Source: Planctomycetota bacterium
Lineage (GTDB): Bacteria; Planctomycetota; UBA1135; GCA-002686595
Reading direction: 5' to 3'
DNA length: 49,873 bases
Assembly: GCA_020847695.1 (NCBI GenBank)
Contig: JADLBP010000271.1
Span: 1-49,873 of the forward strand
In this document: one piece after another, positions 15,385 to 28,292 of the stretch
Numbering within the stretch: position 1 is the stretch's first letter
How the letters are laid out: each line of letters begins with the position of its first letter
Notes under the pieces: generated by a model
Seen by the model: only the letters and a program-made list of their open reading frames with translations
What the model was told of the DNA's origin: nothing
Database searches by the model: none
Made by a program: the position numbers and the translations under genes

Positions 15385-17883
15385 ATGAAGAGGCCCGTGT
15401 TCCACGGCGCCTCGCCGACCCGGCGTCCAGCCGTCGGGCGGCGACTGCTCCTTGTCCGTTCCATTCGCGCGCTGCTCTTCGTGCTGGCCTTCTGCGCCGG
15501 CACGGGCACGGCGCTTTCCCAGGCCCCGCGCGCGCCGAGCGACGCGACCGGCGGCGTGATCGGCGAGTTCGAGCTCGCGGCGCCGGCTTCGACGACCTTC
15601 CTGCTGCGCGGCACGCTCCCGGTGATGCCGGGCACGTTCCCCCGCCCCGACGGCAAGGTCCCCTTCTCGGTCCGCGACGCCAACGGTGCGATCGTGCCGG
15701 CGCAGGTCGACCCGGTGACCTACTTCCCGAACGACGCCGTCGATGGCGCCGACGTGGTCGAGATCACGGCGCTCGTGCACCGTCCGACGGGCACCGCCAC
15801 CGGCGCGCGCATCAAGTACCAGGTGATCGACACGCCGCACACGCCGACGACGTTCTCGCCGACCGCGTCGGTGCAGGCGCTCTTCACCACGCCGGGCTCG
15901 ATCGTGATCCGCACGCGCGACGTGTTCGGTCACACCTACACCGCCGACCTGCTGCGCGGCAGCGACGACGTGCGCTTGCTGCGCTCCGGAGAGTACCGGG
16001 AGCAGACGCGCTTCTACGAAGCGATGCGTCCGACGTCCTCGACCGCGTACGGCCCGCCGAACGGTCCGCTGCGTCGGATGATGGGCGTGCACTCGTACGT
16101 GAGCACGTGGGCCGGCGAAGACCTGATCAGTCTCGACCTGCGTGTCCACAACGGGACCAGCGGTCACGACGCGGCCGATCCGATCGACGACCCGCAAGCG
16201 AAGTTGTACTTCGACCAACTCGAGATCGTCGTGCCGCAAGGCTGGACGCTCGTGCCCGACGTGCAGGACGTCGGCTGGGGCACGCCCTTCACGCAGGGCA
16301 CGACCACCGTGTACCCGATCGTCAAGGCGCAGCCGGGCAACAAGCTGAACGTGATGCCGGTCCAGGCGCAGTTCCACCGCCGTCTCGTGCTCGCGAAGAC
16401 CTCGGTCGCCGCGCGCGCCACGGAAGTCGCGACCGAGAAGTGGCTCGGCTTCTGTCAGCCGGGCTCGAACGGAAACGGACCGCTCTGGTCGTGGTGGAAC
16501 CGCTTCACCGCGCGGTACTGGCCGCAACGACACGTGCTCCCGCGTTTCGACTTCAAGGGCAAGACCGCGGCGCTCGGCAAGCTGAAGAGCGAGTACCAAT
16601 CGGAGCTCGACTGGCTGATCAAGGGCACGAGCAAGGGCGGCTATCCCTTCTACTCGGCGCAGCTCGGCTGGGCCTATCCGTTCGGCAGCAAGTACGGCGG
16701 CATGACCGGAGGCTCGGACATCTACCTGTACGACGGCGTGGTGACCGCGTGGGCGGGCTCGAACGAAGGCTATCGCCATGCGCAGCTCACGCACCGCATG
16801 TACACCGACCGCCAACCGGTCGTGATCTACGACAAGAACGGCGAACCGACGACGCTCGACGACTGGATCGTGCAGGGTTCGCAGTTCGAGTACGTCAACA
16901 TGCAGTTCTACCTGACGCTGCTGCCGGGCCCGGATCCGTTCGGGTTCAACATGGCGCCGGTGTATCAGGTAAACGCGGTGGCGAGCCAAGGACGCGCTCC
17001 GGCGTACGAAGCCGAGCTGCTCTCCTACAAGCCGATCGACGTGCAACACCACGTCCGCTGGTTGCGCTCGCCCAAGGTCCTCGTGTGGCTCGGCAACGAT
17101 GCGCTCGCGAAGGACGACCTCCTGATGGAGGCCGAGATCCTTCGGCTCTCGTACCACGAGTATCCGAGCGCACCGAACGGCGGGGTGATCCCGTCGGGCA
17201 TGGCGTCGGACATCCACTCGGTCGAGGTCAATCCCGGCGTCGGCTTCGCCTGCGGGCGCGGCGAGGCTTGGACGATCGACGGCATGTGCGCCGCGTACTC
17301 GTTCGCGCCGCCGGCGTGGCGTGGCCGCGCTCGCGACTGGTTCGACTCCGTCGCGCAGCTGATGCGCCACGGACAGTCGTCGTGCAACGGCTTCCTCATG
17401 CGCTTGAAGACCAGCAAGGACTTCGCCGGACTCTTCTTCGTCCGACGCGCTACCGAGACCGCGATGCTCGACCAGGCGCTGGTCTCGATGATCGAGACGG
17501 TGTTCGAAGGCGTCGACCCGATGCGAGTCGGGACGCTGGAGAACGTGCTGAAGAAGCAGTTCTACGGCGAGATCTCCCCGATGGCGTGGAGCACGGTCTT
17601 CGACGGACCGGTCTCCAGCATCGCGATCGCGCCGCTCTCGGGCGCGCCCTTCTGCGGCTCGTCGCCGGCGTGGGCGACGGATGCGGACAAGTTCCAGTCC
17701 TGGACGAGCCTGGCGTACGCCTTCGAGCTCACCAACGACCCGATCTTCCTGCAGCGCGCCGCCGAGATGAGCGGGGCGAGCACGATGCCCAACCTGCTGA
17801 CCGCGCAACAGGCGATGAGCTGGGGCAACCACGAGAACCGCGCCGGACTGCTCGCGCTCGCGCAGCAGCTCTGGCTGCCCTGA
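15385..17883 (+). CDS. Large Sec-secreted protein of unknown function, paralogue of the 12372 lipoprotein
   Basis: This 832-aa protein starts at the ATG at 15385, preceded by AAGAGGGGA at good spacing. A long basic N-region is followed by a hydrophobic core (ALLFVLAFCAGTGTALS) and a probable signal peptidase I site near LSQA; there is no lipobox, unlike its paralogue. The two proteins share the same domain order and many blocks, for instance PGTFPRPDG, DGADVVE, PPNGPL, VISLDLRV/LISLDLRV, GSKYGGMTGG, RMYTDRQP/RMYSDRQP, WLGND-AKDD and CNGF. One copy would thus stay membrane-bound and the other be released. The PcRGLX/YetA-like resemblance is equally tentative here. The gene follows a 400-nt structured leader and ends in a bidirectional terminator facing the beta-helix gene. 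Confidence 0.75.
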   Translation: MKRPVFHGASPTRRPAVGRRLLLVRSIRALLFVLAFCAGTGTALSQAPRAPSDATGGVIGEFELAAPASTTFLLRGTLPVMPGTFPRPDGKVPFSVRDANGAIVPAQVDPVTYFPNDAVDGADVVEITALVHRPTGTATGARIKYQVIDTPHTPTTFSPTASVQALFTTPGSIVIRTRDVFGHTYTADLLRGSDDVRLLRSGEYREQTRFYEAMRPTSSTAYGPPNGPLRRMMGVHSYVSTWAGEDLISLDLRVHNGTSGHDAADPIDDPQAKLYFDQLEIVVPQGWTLVPDVQDVGWGTPFTQGTTTVYPIVKAQPGNKLNVMPVQAQFHRRLVLAKTSVAARATEVATEKWLGFCQPGSNGNGPLWSWWNRFTARYWPQRHVLPRFDFKGKTAALGKLKSEYQSELDWLIKGTSKGGYPFYSAQLGWAYPFGSKYGGMTGGSDIYLYDGVVTAWAGSNEGYRHAQLTHRMYTDRQPVVIYDKNGEPTTLDDWIVQGSQFEYVNMQFYLTLLPGPDPFGFNMAPVYQVNAVASQGRAPAYEAELLSYKPIDVQHHVRWLRSPKVLVWLGNDALAKDDLLMEAEILRLSYHEYPSAPNGGVIPSGMASDIHSVEVNPGVGFACGRGEAWTIDGMCAAYSFAPPAWRGRARDWFDSVAQLMRHGQSSCNGFLMRLKTSKDFAGLFFVRRATETAMLDQALVSMIETVFEGVDPMRVGTLENVLKKQFYGEISPMAWSTVFDGPVSSIAIAPLSGAPFCGSSPAWATDADKFQSWTSLAYAFELTNDPIFLQRAAEMSGASTMPNLLTAQQAMSWGNHENRAGLLALAQQLWLP

Positions 17884-17912
17884 ACGAGACCCGCGTCTCG
17901 ACGCGATCTCCA

Positions 17913-17956
17913 CGGCCGCCCGCCCCACGTCCCTCGGGACTCGGGGCGGGCGGCCG
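17913..17956. terminator. Bidirectional terminator between convergent genes
   Basis: A 14-bp perfect inverted repeat, CGGCCGCCCGCCCC (17913-17926) with GGGGCGGGCGGCCG (17943-17956), encloses a second stem GTCCC/GGGAC. It lies between the stops at 17883 and 17964, 30 nt after the plus-strand stop and 8 nt after the minus-strand one, and should serve both genes. A smaller CGAGAC/GTCTCG hairpin lies directly after the plus-strand stop. Confidence 0.75.
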
Positions 17957-17963
17957 ATCGCTT

Positions 17964-19250
17964 TCAGCGAGCGCGCGCGAAGAGCGAACGCAGCTCGATC
18001 TCCTCGCCGCGACGCATCACTCGTCCGCGCACGACCGTCTCGTTCGAGACTGCCAGGCTGCCGACGAGCGTGTTCGCGAGGTTCCCGTCGTCGTCCAGCG
18101 GATCGATCGCAAGCGCGGGCTGCTGGCCTCCCGAGACGAAGCGGTTCTTTCCCTCCATCCGGATCTCACGGCATCCGCCGAGCGAGACCAACGGACGATC
18201 GCCGCACCCCTGCGCCATCTCGAAATCGTTGTCGCGCAGGAGCAACAGACCGTTCGCCTCGCCGGCACCGCGATCCCACGCGACCAGCGCGCTGGTGCCG
18301 TACGGCGACCCCTCGCGCGTCAGCGCGCGCAACGCGGGCGCGAAGCCGGCGCGGAACACGTTCTTCTCGACGACGATGTCGCCGCGGTGGCGCCCGGCGA
18401 ACGTCAGCGCGGAGCCGCCCTTGTAGTTGTCACCGCTCGAGATGCCGACGTCGGCGATCTTGCAGTTGCGGATCGTCACCGTGCCGACGCCGGCAGGTCC
18501 TTCCTTCGAGCGCGCGGTGATCTGACAGAACGTGCGACCGAGCCGGGTCGCGTCGACGTTCTCGATCAGCACGTCGCCCTTCAGGTTCTGCAGGTAGAAG
18601 CCGTGCTCCCAGCGCACGTCCTGCACCAGCGCGCGCCGCGTCGCGCCGCGGAACTCGAACGCCGCGATACCGGAACCCCAAACGCCCCACTTCGACTTCT
18701 GCCCGGTCTGCGTCAGGTGATCCCAACCGCCGATCACGTCGCAATCCCAGAAGCGGAAGCCCGCGTGCGTCGACTTGCCGCCGTCCGCGTTGAAGAAGAT
18801 CCCCGCGCGATAGCCGCATGCGATCTTGAGGTTCTTGAACGTGAACCAGCCGTTGGGCACCGCTTGGCTGATGCCGATCGTGTCGCTCGCCTTGCCCGCG
18901 CGGATCCAGACCTCGCCCTGGCCCTCGATCAACACCGGCGAGTTCGCGTTGCCGCCGCCGGTCTGCGCGTTCCAAGGCGACGGCTTGCCGTAGCCGATGG
19001 CGAACGCCGGGTAGTCACCCGACTGCACGAGGATGCGCGTGCCGGGACCGGCGCGACCGAGCGCGGTCGCGAGCGGATTCTGCGTCGCCACCTCTCCGAC
19101 GCCGTCGAACACGACGCGATCGGGATAGCAGGTGATGTTGAGCACCTGCGGAGGACCTTGGTCCGCCGTCGCATCGCGGCGGCCGGCGTTCTTGTCCTGC
19201 GGGGCGATCGTGAGCGCGAAGGCTGCGAGCCAACACCAGAGCATCGTCAT
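17964..19250 (-). CDS. Secreted right-handed beta-helix protein (pectate-lyase-like fold)
   Basis: This 428-aa protein begins with a short signal peptide (MTMLWCWLAAFALTIA, then PQD). The body is a succession of short strands with N/G turns typical of parallel beta-helices: LVQSGDYPAFAIGYG, FTFKNLKIACGYRAGIFF, FRFWDCDVIGGWDHLT, DVLIENVDATRLG, VTIRNCKIADVGISSG. Such folds occur in polysaccharide lyases, epimerases and carbohydrate-binding surface proteins; I cannot point to catalytic residues. ATG 19250 is chosen over ATG 19244 because of a weak GGAA upstream; a TATCCT -10 candidate stands about 30 nt upstream on this strand. Its place beside the paired large exported proteins and glycosyltransferases argues for a glycan-related role. 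Confidence 0.8.
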   Translation of the reverse strand: MTMLWCWLAAFALTIAPQDKNAGRRDATADQGPPQVLNITCYPDRVVFDGVGEVATQNPLATALGRAGPGTRILVQSGDYPAFAIGYGKPSPWNAQTGGGNANSPVLIEGQGEVWIRAGKASDTIGISQAVPNGWFTFKNLKIACGYRAGIFFNADGGKSTHAGFRFWDCDVIGGWDHLTQTGQKSKWGVWGSGIAAFEFRGATRRALVQDVRWEHGFYLQNLKGDVLIENVDATRLGRTFCQITARSKEGPAGVGTVTIRNCKIADVGISSGDNYKGGSALTFAGRHRGDIVVEKNVFRAGFAPALRALTREGSPYGTSALVAWDRGAGEANGLLLLRDNDFEMAQGCGDRPLVSLGGCREIRMEGKNRFVSGGQQPALAIDPLDDDGNLANTLVGSLAVSNETVVRGRVMRRGEEIELRSLFARAR

Positions 19251-19280
19251 CGGATTCCGTTCGGCCTGGGGACGACTTCG

Positions 19281-19286
19281 AGGATA
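19281..19286 (-). promoter_or_regulatory. Candidate -10 (TATCCT) for the beta-helix gene
   Basis: On the minus strand TATCCT lies about 30 nt before the ATG at 19250. The same hexamer is found before ettA and at the rnpA divergent promoter, which supports it as a recurring -10 form here. No clear -35 is visible. Confidence 0.4.
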
Positions 19287-19372
19287 GACCGATGCGAGCC
19301 GGGCCTCCATGCCCGGCACCCGCGGAAGCGCCTCAACCTCGAGCTGCGGCGTGCTTCGGCCGTCGGCGACCC

Positions 19373-19378
19373 TAGAAT
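19373..19378 (+). promoter_or_regulatory. Candidate -10 (TAGAAT) for the GT2 gene, near-leaderless
   Basis: TAGAAT ends 9 nt before the ATG at 19388, in the context CTAGAATCCGGGGC. The clpX gene has almost the same context (TAGAATCCGGGAC) with the identical 9-nt spacing to its ATG. Confidence 0.45.
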
Positions 19379-19387
19379 CCGGGGCCC

Positions 19388-20134
19388 ATGGCCCGCGCCG
19401 CCGTCGTGATCCCCTGCTTCAACGAAGCGGCGCGCCTCGCGGTCGCGGCGATCCGCGCGGAGCTCGTGCGCTCGCCCGAGGTCGACCTCGTGCTGGTCGA
19501 CGACGGCTCGACCGACGGCACGCGCGCGCGGTTGCACGAGCTCGCGCGCGGCCTCGAGCCGCGGGTCGCGGTGCTCGCGCTCGAGCCCAACCAAGGCAAG
19601 GCGGAAGCGGTACGCCAGGGCCTGCTCGCTGCGCTCGCGCGCAAGCCGGGCTACGTCGGCTACTGGGACGCGGACCTCGCGACGCCGATCGAGGTGATCG
19701 AGGACTTCCGGCGCCTGCTCGAGGCGAAGCCCGCGCTCGAGTTCGTCACCGGAGCGCGCGTCGCGCTGCTCGGCCGGGACATCGACCGCCAACCGCTGCG
19801 TCACTACGTCGGCCGCGTGTTCGCGACCGCGGCTTCGCTGACGCTCGGGATGCCGATCTACGACACGCAGTGCGGCGCGAAGCTCTTGCGCGTCCTGCCG
19901 CACACGCGGGAGCTCTTCGCCGAGCCGTTCGTCGGCCGCTGGGTCTTCGACATCGAGATCCTCGCTCGGCGCAAGGTGCTCGCGCGCGACCGAGGCTTGC
20001 CGGCGGTCGAGGACGTGCTCTACGAGTTCACGCTGAACCGCTGGCACGACGTCGCGGGCTCGAAGGTCAAGCCGTTGGACCTGCTGCGCTCGCTCTGGCA
20101 GCTGCGCAAGATCCGTCGGCGCTACTTCGGATAG
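19388..20134 (+). CDS. Family 2 glycosyltransferase (dolichyl-phosphate glycosyltransferase-like)
   Basis: This 248-aa GT-A protein is like the DPM1/Alg5 group that charges a polyprenyl phosphate with a single sugar. Visible motifs are VVIPCFNEAARL (6-17), the nucleotide-binding VDDGSTDG (37-44), NQGKAEAVRQGL (68-79), the DxD-type metal site YWDADLATP (92-100), and a downstream DTQCGAKLLR segment typical of this group. There are no transmembrane helices. If the family role holds, it makes a lipid-linked sugar donor used by membrane glycosyltransferases for envelope glycans or protein glycosylation. It is transcribed alone, divergent from the beta-helix gene and convergent with the ALDH7 gene. 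Confidence 0.88.
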   Translation: MARAAVVIPCFNEAARLAVAAIRAELVRSPEVDLVLVDDGSTDGTRARLHELARGLEPRVAVLALEPNQGKAEAVRQGLLAALARKPGYVGYWDADLATPIEVIEDFRRLLEAKPALEFVTGARVALLGRDIDRQPLRHYVGRVFATAASLTLGMPIYDTQCGAKLLRVLPHTRELFAEPFVGRWVFDIEILARRKVLARDRGLPAVEDVLYEFTLNRWHDVAGSKVKPLDLLRSLWQLRKIRRRYFG

Positions 20135-20140
20135 CTCGCA

Positions 20141-20174
20141 GCCGGCGCGAGCCTCCGCTCGGAGCTCTGCCGGC
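20141..20174. terminator. Nested hairpin between convergent GT2 and ALDH7 genes
   Basis: An outer GCCGGC/GCCGGC stem (20141-20146, 20169-20174) encloses GAG-C-CTCCG paired with CGGAG-CTC and a 2-nt tip. It sits 6 nt after the GT2 stop and 33 nt after the ALDH7 stop on the other strand, so it may serve both. No T-run is present. Confidence 0.45.
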
Positions 20175-20207
20175 GCGGTGCGCCTCCCGCGGCGCGCGCT
20201 CGGCCGT

Positions 20208-21752
20208 TCAACCGAATTGGATGCCCTGGGCGAGCGGCAATGCGCGCGACCAGTTGACCGTGTTGGTCTGGCGCCGCATGTACGCCTTCCACGCGTCGGA
20301 ACCCGACTCGCGGCCGCCGCCGGTCTCCTTCTCGCCGCCGAACGCGCCGCCGATCTCGGCGCCGCTGGTGCCGATGTTGACGTTCGCGATGCCGCAGTCG
20401 GAGCCGACCGCGGACATGAACTTCTCCGCGTGACGGACGTTCATCGTGAAGATCGACGACGAGAGCCCCTGAGGCACGCCGTTCTGCTTCGCGATCGCGT
20501 CGTCGACGTCCTTGCAGCGGATCACGTAGAGGATCGGCGCGAAGGTCTCTTCCTGGACGATCGGCCAGTGGTTTTCCGCGCGCACGATCGCCGGACGGAC
20601 GAAGTTGCCGCCCGCGAGCGCTCCCTTGAGCTTGACGCGCTCGCCGCCATAGAGGATCTCGCCGCCCTGCTCCTTCACCTTGACGAGCGCGGCCTGCATC
20701 TCCTCGACCGACTCGCGTGTCACCAGCGGACCGCAGAGCGTCCCTTGCGCGCACGGATCGCCGATGCGCACGCCGGAGTAGGCCTTGACCAGCCGCCGCT
20801 CGACTTCCGCCGCGAGCTTCTCGTGGACGATCAGCCGGCGCGTCGTCGTGCAGCGCTGACCCGCGGTGCCGACCGAGCCGAAGACGATCGCCGGCAGCGC
20901 GAGATCGAGGTCCGCGTCGTCCATCACGACGAGCGCGTTGTTGCCGCCGAGCTCGAGGATCGTGCGCCCGAAGCGAGCCGCGACCGCGCTCGCGACCTTG
21001 CGGCCGACCGAGGTCGAGCCGGTGAACGAGATCAGCGGGACGCGCGCGTCGTGGAGCATCGGCTCGCCGACTTCCGCCGACGGCCCGACGACGAGCCCGG
21101 CGAGCGCGCCGAAACCCTCTTCCTCGAGCACCGGACGGACGACGTTGGTCAGCGCGATCGCGCACAGCGGCACGGTGCCCGCGGGCTTCCACACGCACGC
21201 GTCGCCGGCGATGTAGGCGAGCATCGAGTTCCACGCCCACACCGCCATCGGGAAGTTGAACGCGGTGATCACGCCGACGACGCCGAGCGGATGCCAGCTC
21301 TCGCGCATCGCGTGACCGGGCCGTTCGGAGTGCATCGAGAGCCCGTAGAGCATCCGCGATTGCCCGACGGCGAAATCGCACATGTCGATCGCTTCTTGGA
21401 CCTCGCCGAGCCCCTCCTGGAGGATCTTGCCCATCTCGAGGCTGATCAGGCGGCCGAGCGGCTCCTTGTGCGCGCGCAGACGGGCGCCCATCCGGCGCAC
21501 GATCTCACCGCGCTTCGGAGCGGGCACTTCACGCCAGCGAAGGAACGCTTCGTGCGCCGCCGCGACGCACGCGTCGTAGTCGGCGCGCGTCGCTTGGCGC
21601 ACGGTCGCGATCACCTCTCCGGTCGCGGGGTTCTTGCTCTCGAGCACCTTGCCCTTGGTCTTGCGCCACGCGCCGTCATAGGCGCCGGAGTTCTCCGCCT
21701 TGAGGCCGAGTTTCTTGAGGAAGTCGTGCTGGGTGAGGGTCGCTTGGGCCAT
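20208..21752 (-). CDS. amaB: L-aminoadipate-semialdehyde dehydrogenase / L-piperidine-6-carboxylate dehydrogenase (ALDH7)
   Basis: This 514-aa NAD-dependent aldehyde dehydrogenase belongs to the ALDH7 (antiquitin) branch: the C-terminal segments TSGAEIGGAFGGEKETGGG and RESGSDAWKAYMRRQTNTVN are characteristic of it. Catalytic residues are present: Glu in LELGGNNALVV and Cys in GTAGQRCTTTRR, plus the cofactor loop FTGSTSVGRK. The enzyme oxidises alpha-aminoadipate semialdehyde (from lysine) to alpha-aminoadipate. A lysine 6-aminotransferase that would supply this substrate is encoded at 37438-38763. The ATG at 21752 is chosen because GGAG lies 10 nt upstream; a further in-frame extension to 21818 would run through the promoter. 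A TATCTT -10 candidate lies about 38 nt upstream. Confidence 0.92.
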   Translation of the reverse strand: MAQATLTQHDFLKKLGLKAENSGAYDGAWRKTKGKVLESKNPATGEVIATVRQATRADYDACVAAAHEAFLRWREVPAPKRGEIVRRMGARLRAHKEPLGRLISLEMGKILQEGLGEVQEAIDMCDFAVGQSRMLYGLSMHSERPGHAMRESWHPLGVVGVITAFNFPMAVWAWNSMLAYIAGDACVWKPAGTVPLCAIALTNVVRPVLEEEGFGALAGLVVGPSAEVGEPMLHDARVPLISFTGSTSVGRKVASAVAARFGRTILELGGNNALVVMDDADLDLALPAIVFGSVGTAGQRCTTTRRLIVHEKLAAEVERRLVKAYSGVRIGDPCAQGTLCGPLVTRESVEEMQAALVKVKEQGGEILYGGERVKLKGALAGGNFVRPAIVRAENHWPIVQEETFAPILYVIRCKDVDDAIAKQNGVPQGLSSSIFTMNVRHAEKFMSAVGSDCGIANVNIGTSGAEIGGAFGGEKETGGGRESGSDAWKAYMRRQTNTVNWSRALPLAQGIQFG

Positions 21753-21789
21753 GTCGTGAGCTCCGTTCGCGCGTCGAAAAGGGCCCGAC

Positions 21790-21866
21790 AAGATAGCTCG
21801 CAGGCCCCCACCGACCAATCGCGCCGCGTCGTTCGCGCTGGCGGATCGGCGCCGCGGAGCTATCCT
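21790..21866. promoter_or_regulatory. Divergent promoter pair between ALDH7 and ettA
   Basis: On the minus strand TATCTT (21795-21790) would start an ALDH7 transcript with a leader of about 30 nt that includes the GGAG ribosome site. On the plus strand TATCCT (21861-21866) lies 11 nt before the ettA ATG, whose start has no Shine-Dalgarno, so the ettA mRNA would be leaderless or nearly so. Confidence 0.45.
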
Positions 21867-21877
21867 CTTCGCCCCCT

Positions 21878-23575
<1,698 letters not shown>

Positions 23576-23585
23576 GCGCCGCTCG

Positions 23586-24185
23586 ATGGACCTCGCACGG
23601 CGCGAGCACGCCGCGTGGCGCGCCGGTGACGCGCGGCTCGCGGCGAAAGAGGACCTCGCGCTCGCGCGCCGGATCCTCGCGGGCTACCAGCCGCGCGACC
23701 GCGCGCAGGCGGAGGAGCGCGAGCGCATGCTCGCCTTCATCGACGAGCATCCGACCGACGCGCACCGGCGGACGCTGCTGGTCGGGCACCTGACCGCGTC
23801 CGCGTTGCTCGTCGACCGCGCGCGCGGCGCGGCGCTGCTCACCCACCACAGGAAGCTCGATCGTTGGCTGCAGCTCGGCGGTCACTGCGACGGCGATGCG
23901 AACTTGGTCGGGGTCGCGCTGCGCGAGTGCGTCGAGGAGTCGGGCATCGCCGACCTCGCGATCGATCCGACGCCGCTCGACCTCGACATCCACGTCATCC
24001 CCGCGCGCAAGGACGAGCCGGAGCACCTGCACCTCGACACGCGCTTCGTGGTCTTCGCGCCGCCGGGCGCGCGCGCGGTGGCTAGCGACGAGTCCCACGA
24101 GCTGCGTTGGGTGCACCCGCACGAGCTCGGCGAGCTCGCGAGCGACGCCTCGGTGCGACGGCTCTTCGACCTCGCCTTCGCCTGA
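23586..24185 (+). CDS. Nudix hydrolase
   Basis: This 199-aa protein has a central Nudix box in the subfamily form GGHCDGDANLVGVALRECVE followed by ESG (about residues 98-120): the REC-VEE-SG half with the catalytic glutamates is intact, while the first glutamate of the classical G-x5-E consensus is replaced, as in other GGHCDGD-type Nudix proteins. The N-terminal 60 residues are helical and charged. Nudix enzymes cleave nucleoside diphosphates linked to another moiety; the substrate here is not predictable. It starts 10 nt after the ettA stop and so is likely co-transcribed with it. Confidence 0.85.
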   Translation: MDLARREHAAWRAGDARLAAKEDLALARRILAGYQPRDRAQAEERERMLAFIDEHPTDAHRRTLLVGHLTASALLVDRARGAALLTHHRKLDRWLQLGGHCDGDANLVGVALRECVEESGIADLAIDPTPLDLDIHVIPARKDEPEHLHLDTRFVVFAPPGARAVASDESHELRWVHPHELGELASDASVRRLFDLAFA

Positions 24186-24293
24186 CGGTTCCGCGGGTTG
24201 CCGCGCGCCGCGCGGGCCGTTAGCGTCGCCGCTCCTCCCGAACGCGGCGCGCGCCGGACGACGCGCAACCACGCCGCACGCGGAGCGACGACG

Positions 24294-26828
<2,535 letters not shown>

Positions 26829-26883
26829 GTCGGGGGCGCGCGGCGACGAGCGCCAGCTCGCGTTGGACTTCCCGCGGCCCAGC

Positions 26884-26900
26884 GGGTTAGATTCCGGGAC
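26884..26900 (+). promoter_or_regulatory. Candidate tig promoter element, near-identical to one before clpX
   Basis: GGGTTAGATTCCGGGAC matches the element at 28903-28919 in 16 of 17 positions. TAGATT (26888-26893) is a plausible -10, and TTGGAC at 26863-26868 a possible -35 with a somewhat long 19-nt spacer. Transcription from here would give a leader of about 40 nt before the tig GTG. Confidence 0.5.
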
Positions 26901-26941
26901 TTTTCCATCCCCCGTCCGTCCGAACGCAACCGATCGCCGCC

Positions 26942-28228
26942 GTGGAAGTCAACGTCGAACGCCCCGCACCCTGTGTCGCCAAGATCACCCTGAGCGTGCC
27001 CTTCGAGGAGTTCACCTCGGAGAAGCAGAAGATGTTGGCTGCCGCCGGCCGCCAGCTCCGCGTCAAGGGCTTCCGCCCCGGTCACGTGCCGCCCCAAGTC
27101 GTGGAGAAGCTCTACGGCAAGGAAGTGGAGTTCGAGACCAAGAAGAGCTTCGTCCAGAAGGCGTTCGAACGCGCCATTCAGGAGCAGAAGTTCAAGCCGC
27201 TGACCAACCCGAACCTCGACCTCGGTGAAGGCACCGTGCTCGCGGGCGTCGGCTACAGCTACGGCTTCACGATCAACCTGCGCCCGGAGTTCCAGCTCGG
27301 CCAGTACAAGGGCGTCGAGATCGCGAGCGAGAAGAAGCCGGTCAGCGACGAGGAAGTCGAAGCGGCGATCGAGCAGGTCGCGAAGAACAACGCGCGCCCC
27401 GAGCCCGCCGGCGACGCGGGTCTGCCGGAGGACGGCATGGCGGTCGCGCGCGTCGAGTTCCTGTGGAACGGTCAGACGCTGTTCATGCGCGACGGCCTGC
27501 GGCTGTCGCCCGCCTCGCCGATCGTCGGTGTCGAAGCCGAAGCGTCGAAGAAGGCGCTGACCGGCGCGAAGGACGGCTCGATCCTCGACCTCGAGGCGAC
27601 GTTCCCGAACGACGTCGAGCCCGAGGAAGCGCGCGGCCAAGCCGGCACGTGTCGCATCACCGTCAACCAGGTCTTCAAGGTCGTCACGCCGACGCGCACG
27701 GAGCTGATCACCGCGCTCAAGCTCGCCGACGAAGCCGCGCTGGCGGCGAAGGTCCGCGAGAAGCTCGAGGAAGCCGCCCAGGACATGGAGAACCGGCGCA
27801 TCGAGCAGTCGATCCTCGAGCGGCTGATCGACTCCCACACGATGGAGTTGCCCGAGCCGATGGTCGAGGACAACACCAAGAACCGCCTCGACGGCTTGCG
27901 ACGCGAGCTCGCCTCTCAAGGCACCGCCGAGGGCGAGATCGAGAGCCAAGTGCAGGCCCAGACGGGCTCGGCGCGCGCCCAGGCGGAGCGGATGGCGCGC
28001 GGATACTTCCTGATCGAAAAGATTGCCGAGCAGGAGAACCTGAAAGTGACCGATGAGGAAGTCGTGAAGGAGCTCCGCTCGATCGCCGAACGCAACCGTT
28101 CGACCTTCGACGAGGTCCACAAGTACTACCGCGAGAAGAACCTGATGCCCCAGCTCGTGATGGAGATCGTCGAGCGCAAGGTGCGGGCCTTCTTGCGCGA
28201 GCACGCGAGCGTCACCGCAGGCGCCTAG
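26942..28228 (+). CDS. tig: Trigger factor, ribosome-associated chaperone
   Basis: This 428-aa protein begins with a GTG at 26942. The N-terminal ribosome-binding domain has the signature [12 protein letters not shown] at residues 43-54 (the GFRxGxxP loop that docks on ribosomal protein L23). The middle region (about 140-235) corresponds to the FKBP-like PPIase domain but is weakly conserved, and the C-terminal helical arms hold the substrate cradle. Trigger factor shields nascent chains leaving the ribosome. Gene order tig-clpP-clpX is the classical protein quality-control arrangement, here with gaps of 64 and 20 nt. The domain order and length match typical trigger factors (about 430 aa). 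Confidence 0.95.
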   Translation: MEVNVERPAPCVAKITLSVPFEEFTSEKQKMLAAAGRQLRVKGFRPGHVPPQVVEKLYGKEVEFETKKSFVQKAFERAIQEQKFKPLTNPNLDLGEGTVLAGVGYSYGFTINLRPEFQLGQYKGVEIASEKKPVSDEEVEAAIEQVAKNNARPEPAGDAGLPEDGMAVARVEFLWNGQTLFMRDGLRLSPASPIVGVEAEASKKALTGAKDGSILDLEATFPNDVEPEEARGQAGTCRITVNQVFKVVTPTRTELITALKLADEAALAAKVREKLEEAAQDMENRRIEQSILERLIDSHTMELPEPMVEDNTKNRLDGLRRELASQGTAEGEIESQVQAQTGSARAQAERMARGYFLIEKIAEQENLKVTDEEVVKELRSIAERNRSTFDEVHKYYREKNLMPQLVMEIVERKVRAFLREHASVTAGA

Positions 28229-28292
28229 GCTTGAGGCCGAACGCCGACGGCACTACGAAGTCCTCTTCCCCAGTCCCGCACGAAAACCAAGC

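Noticed and set aside
12279-15683. Minus-strand 1134-codon frame opposite the large lipoprotein gene
   Set aside because: It runs across a strong plus-strand terminator and the structured leader, shows no domain, and has shadow-type composition.
26880-26905. TAGATTCCGGGAC and similar strings as tRNA T-arm remnants
   Set aside because: There is no cloverleaf around them and no acceptor stem or CCA. Position just before start codons fits promoters better.
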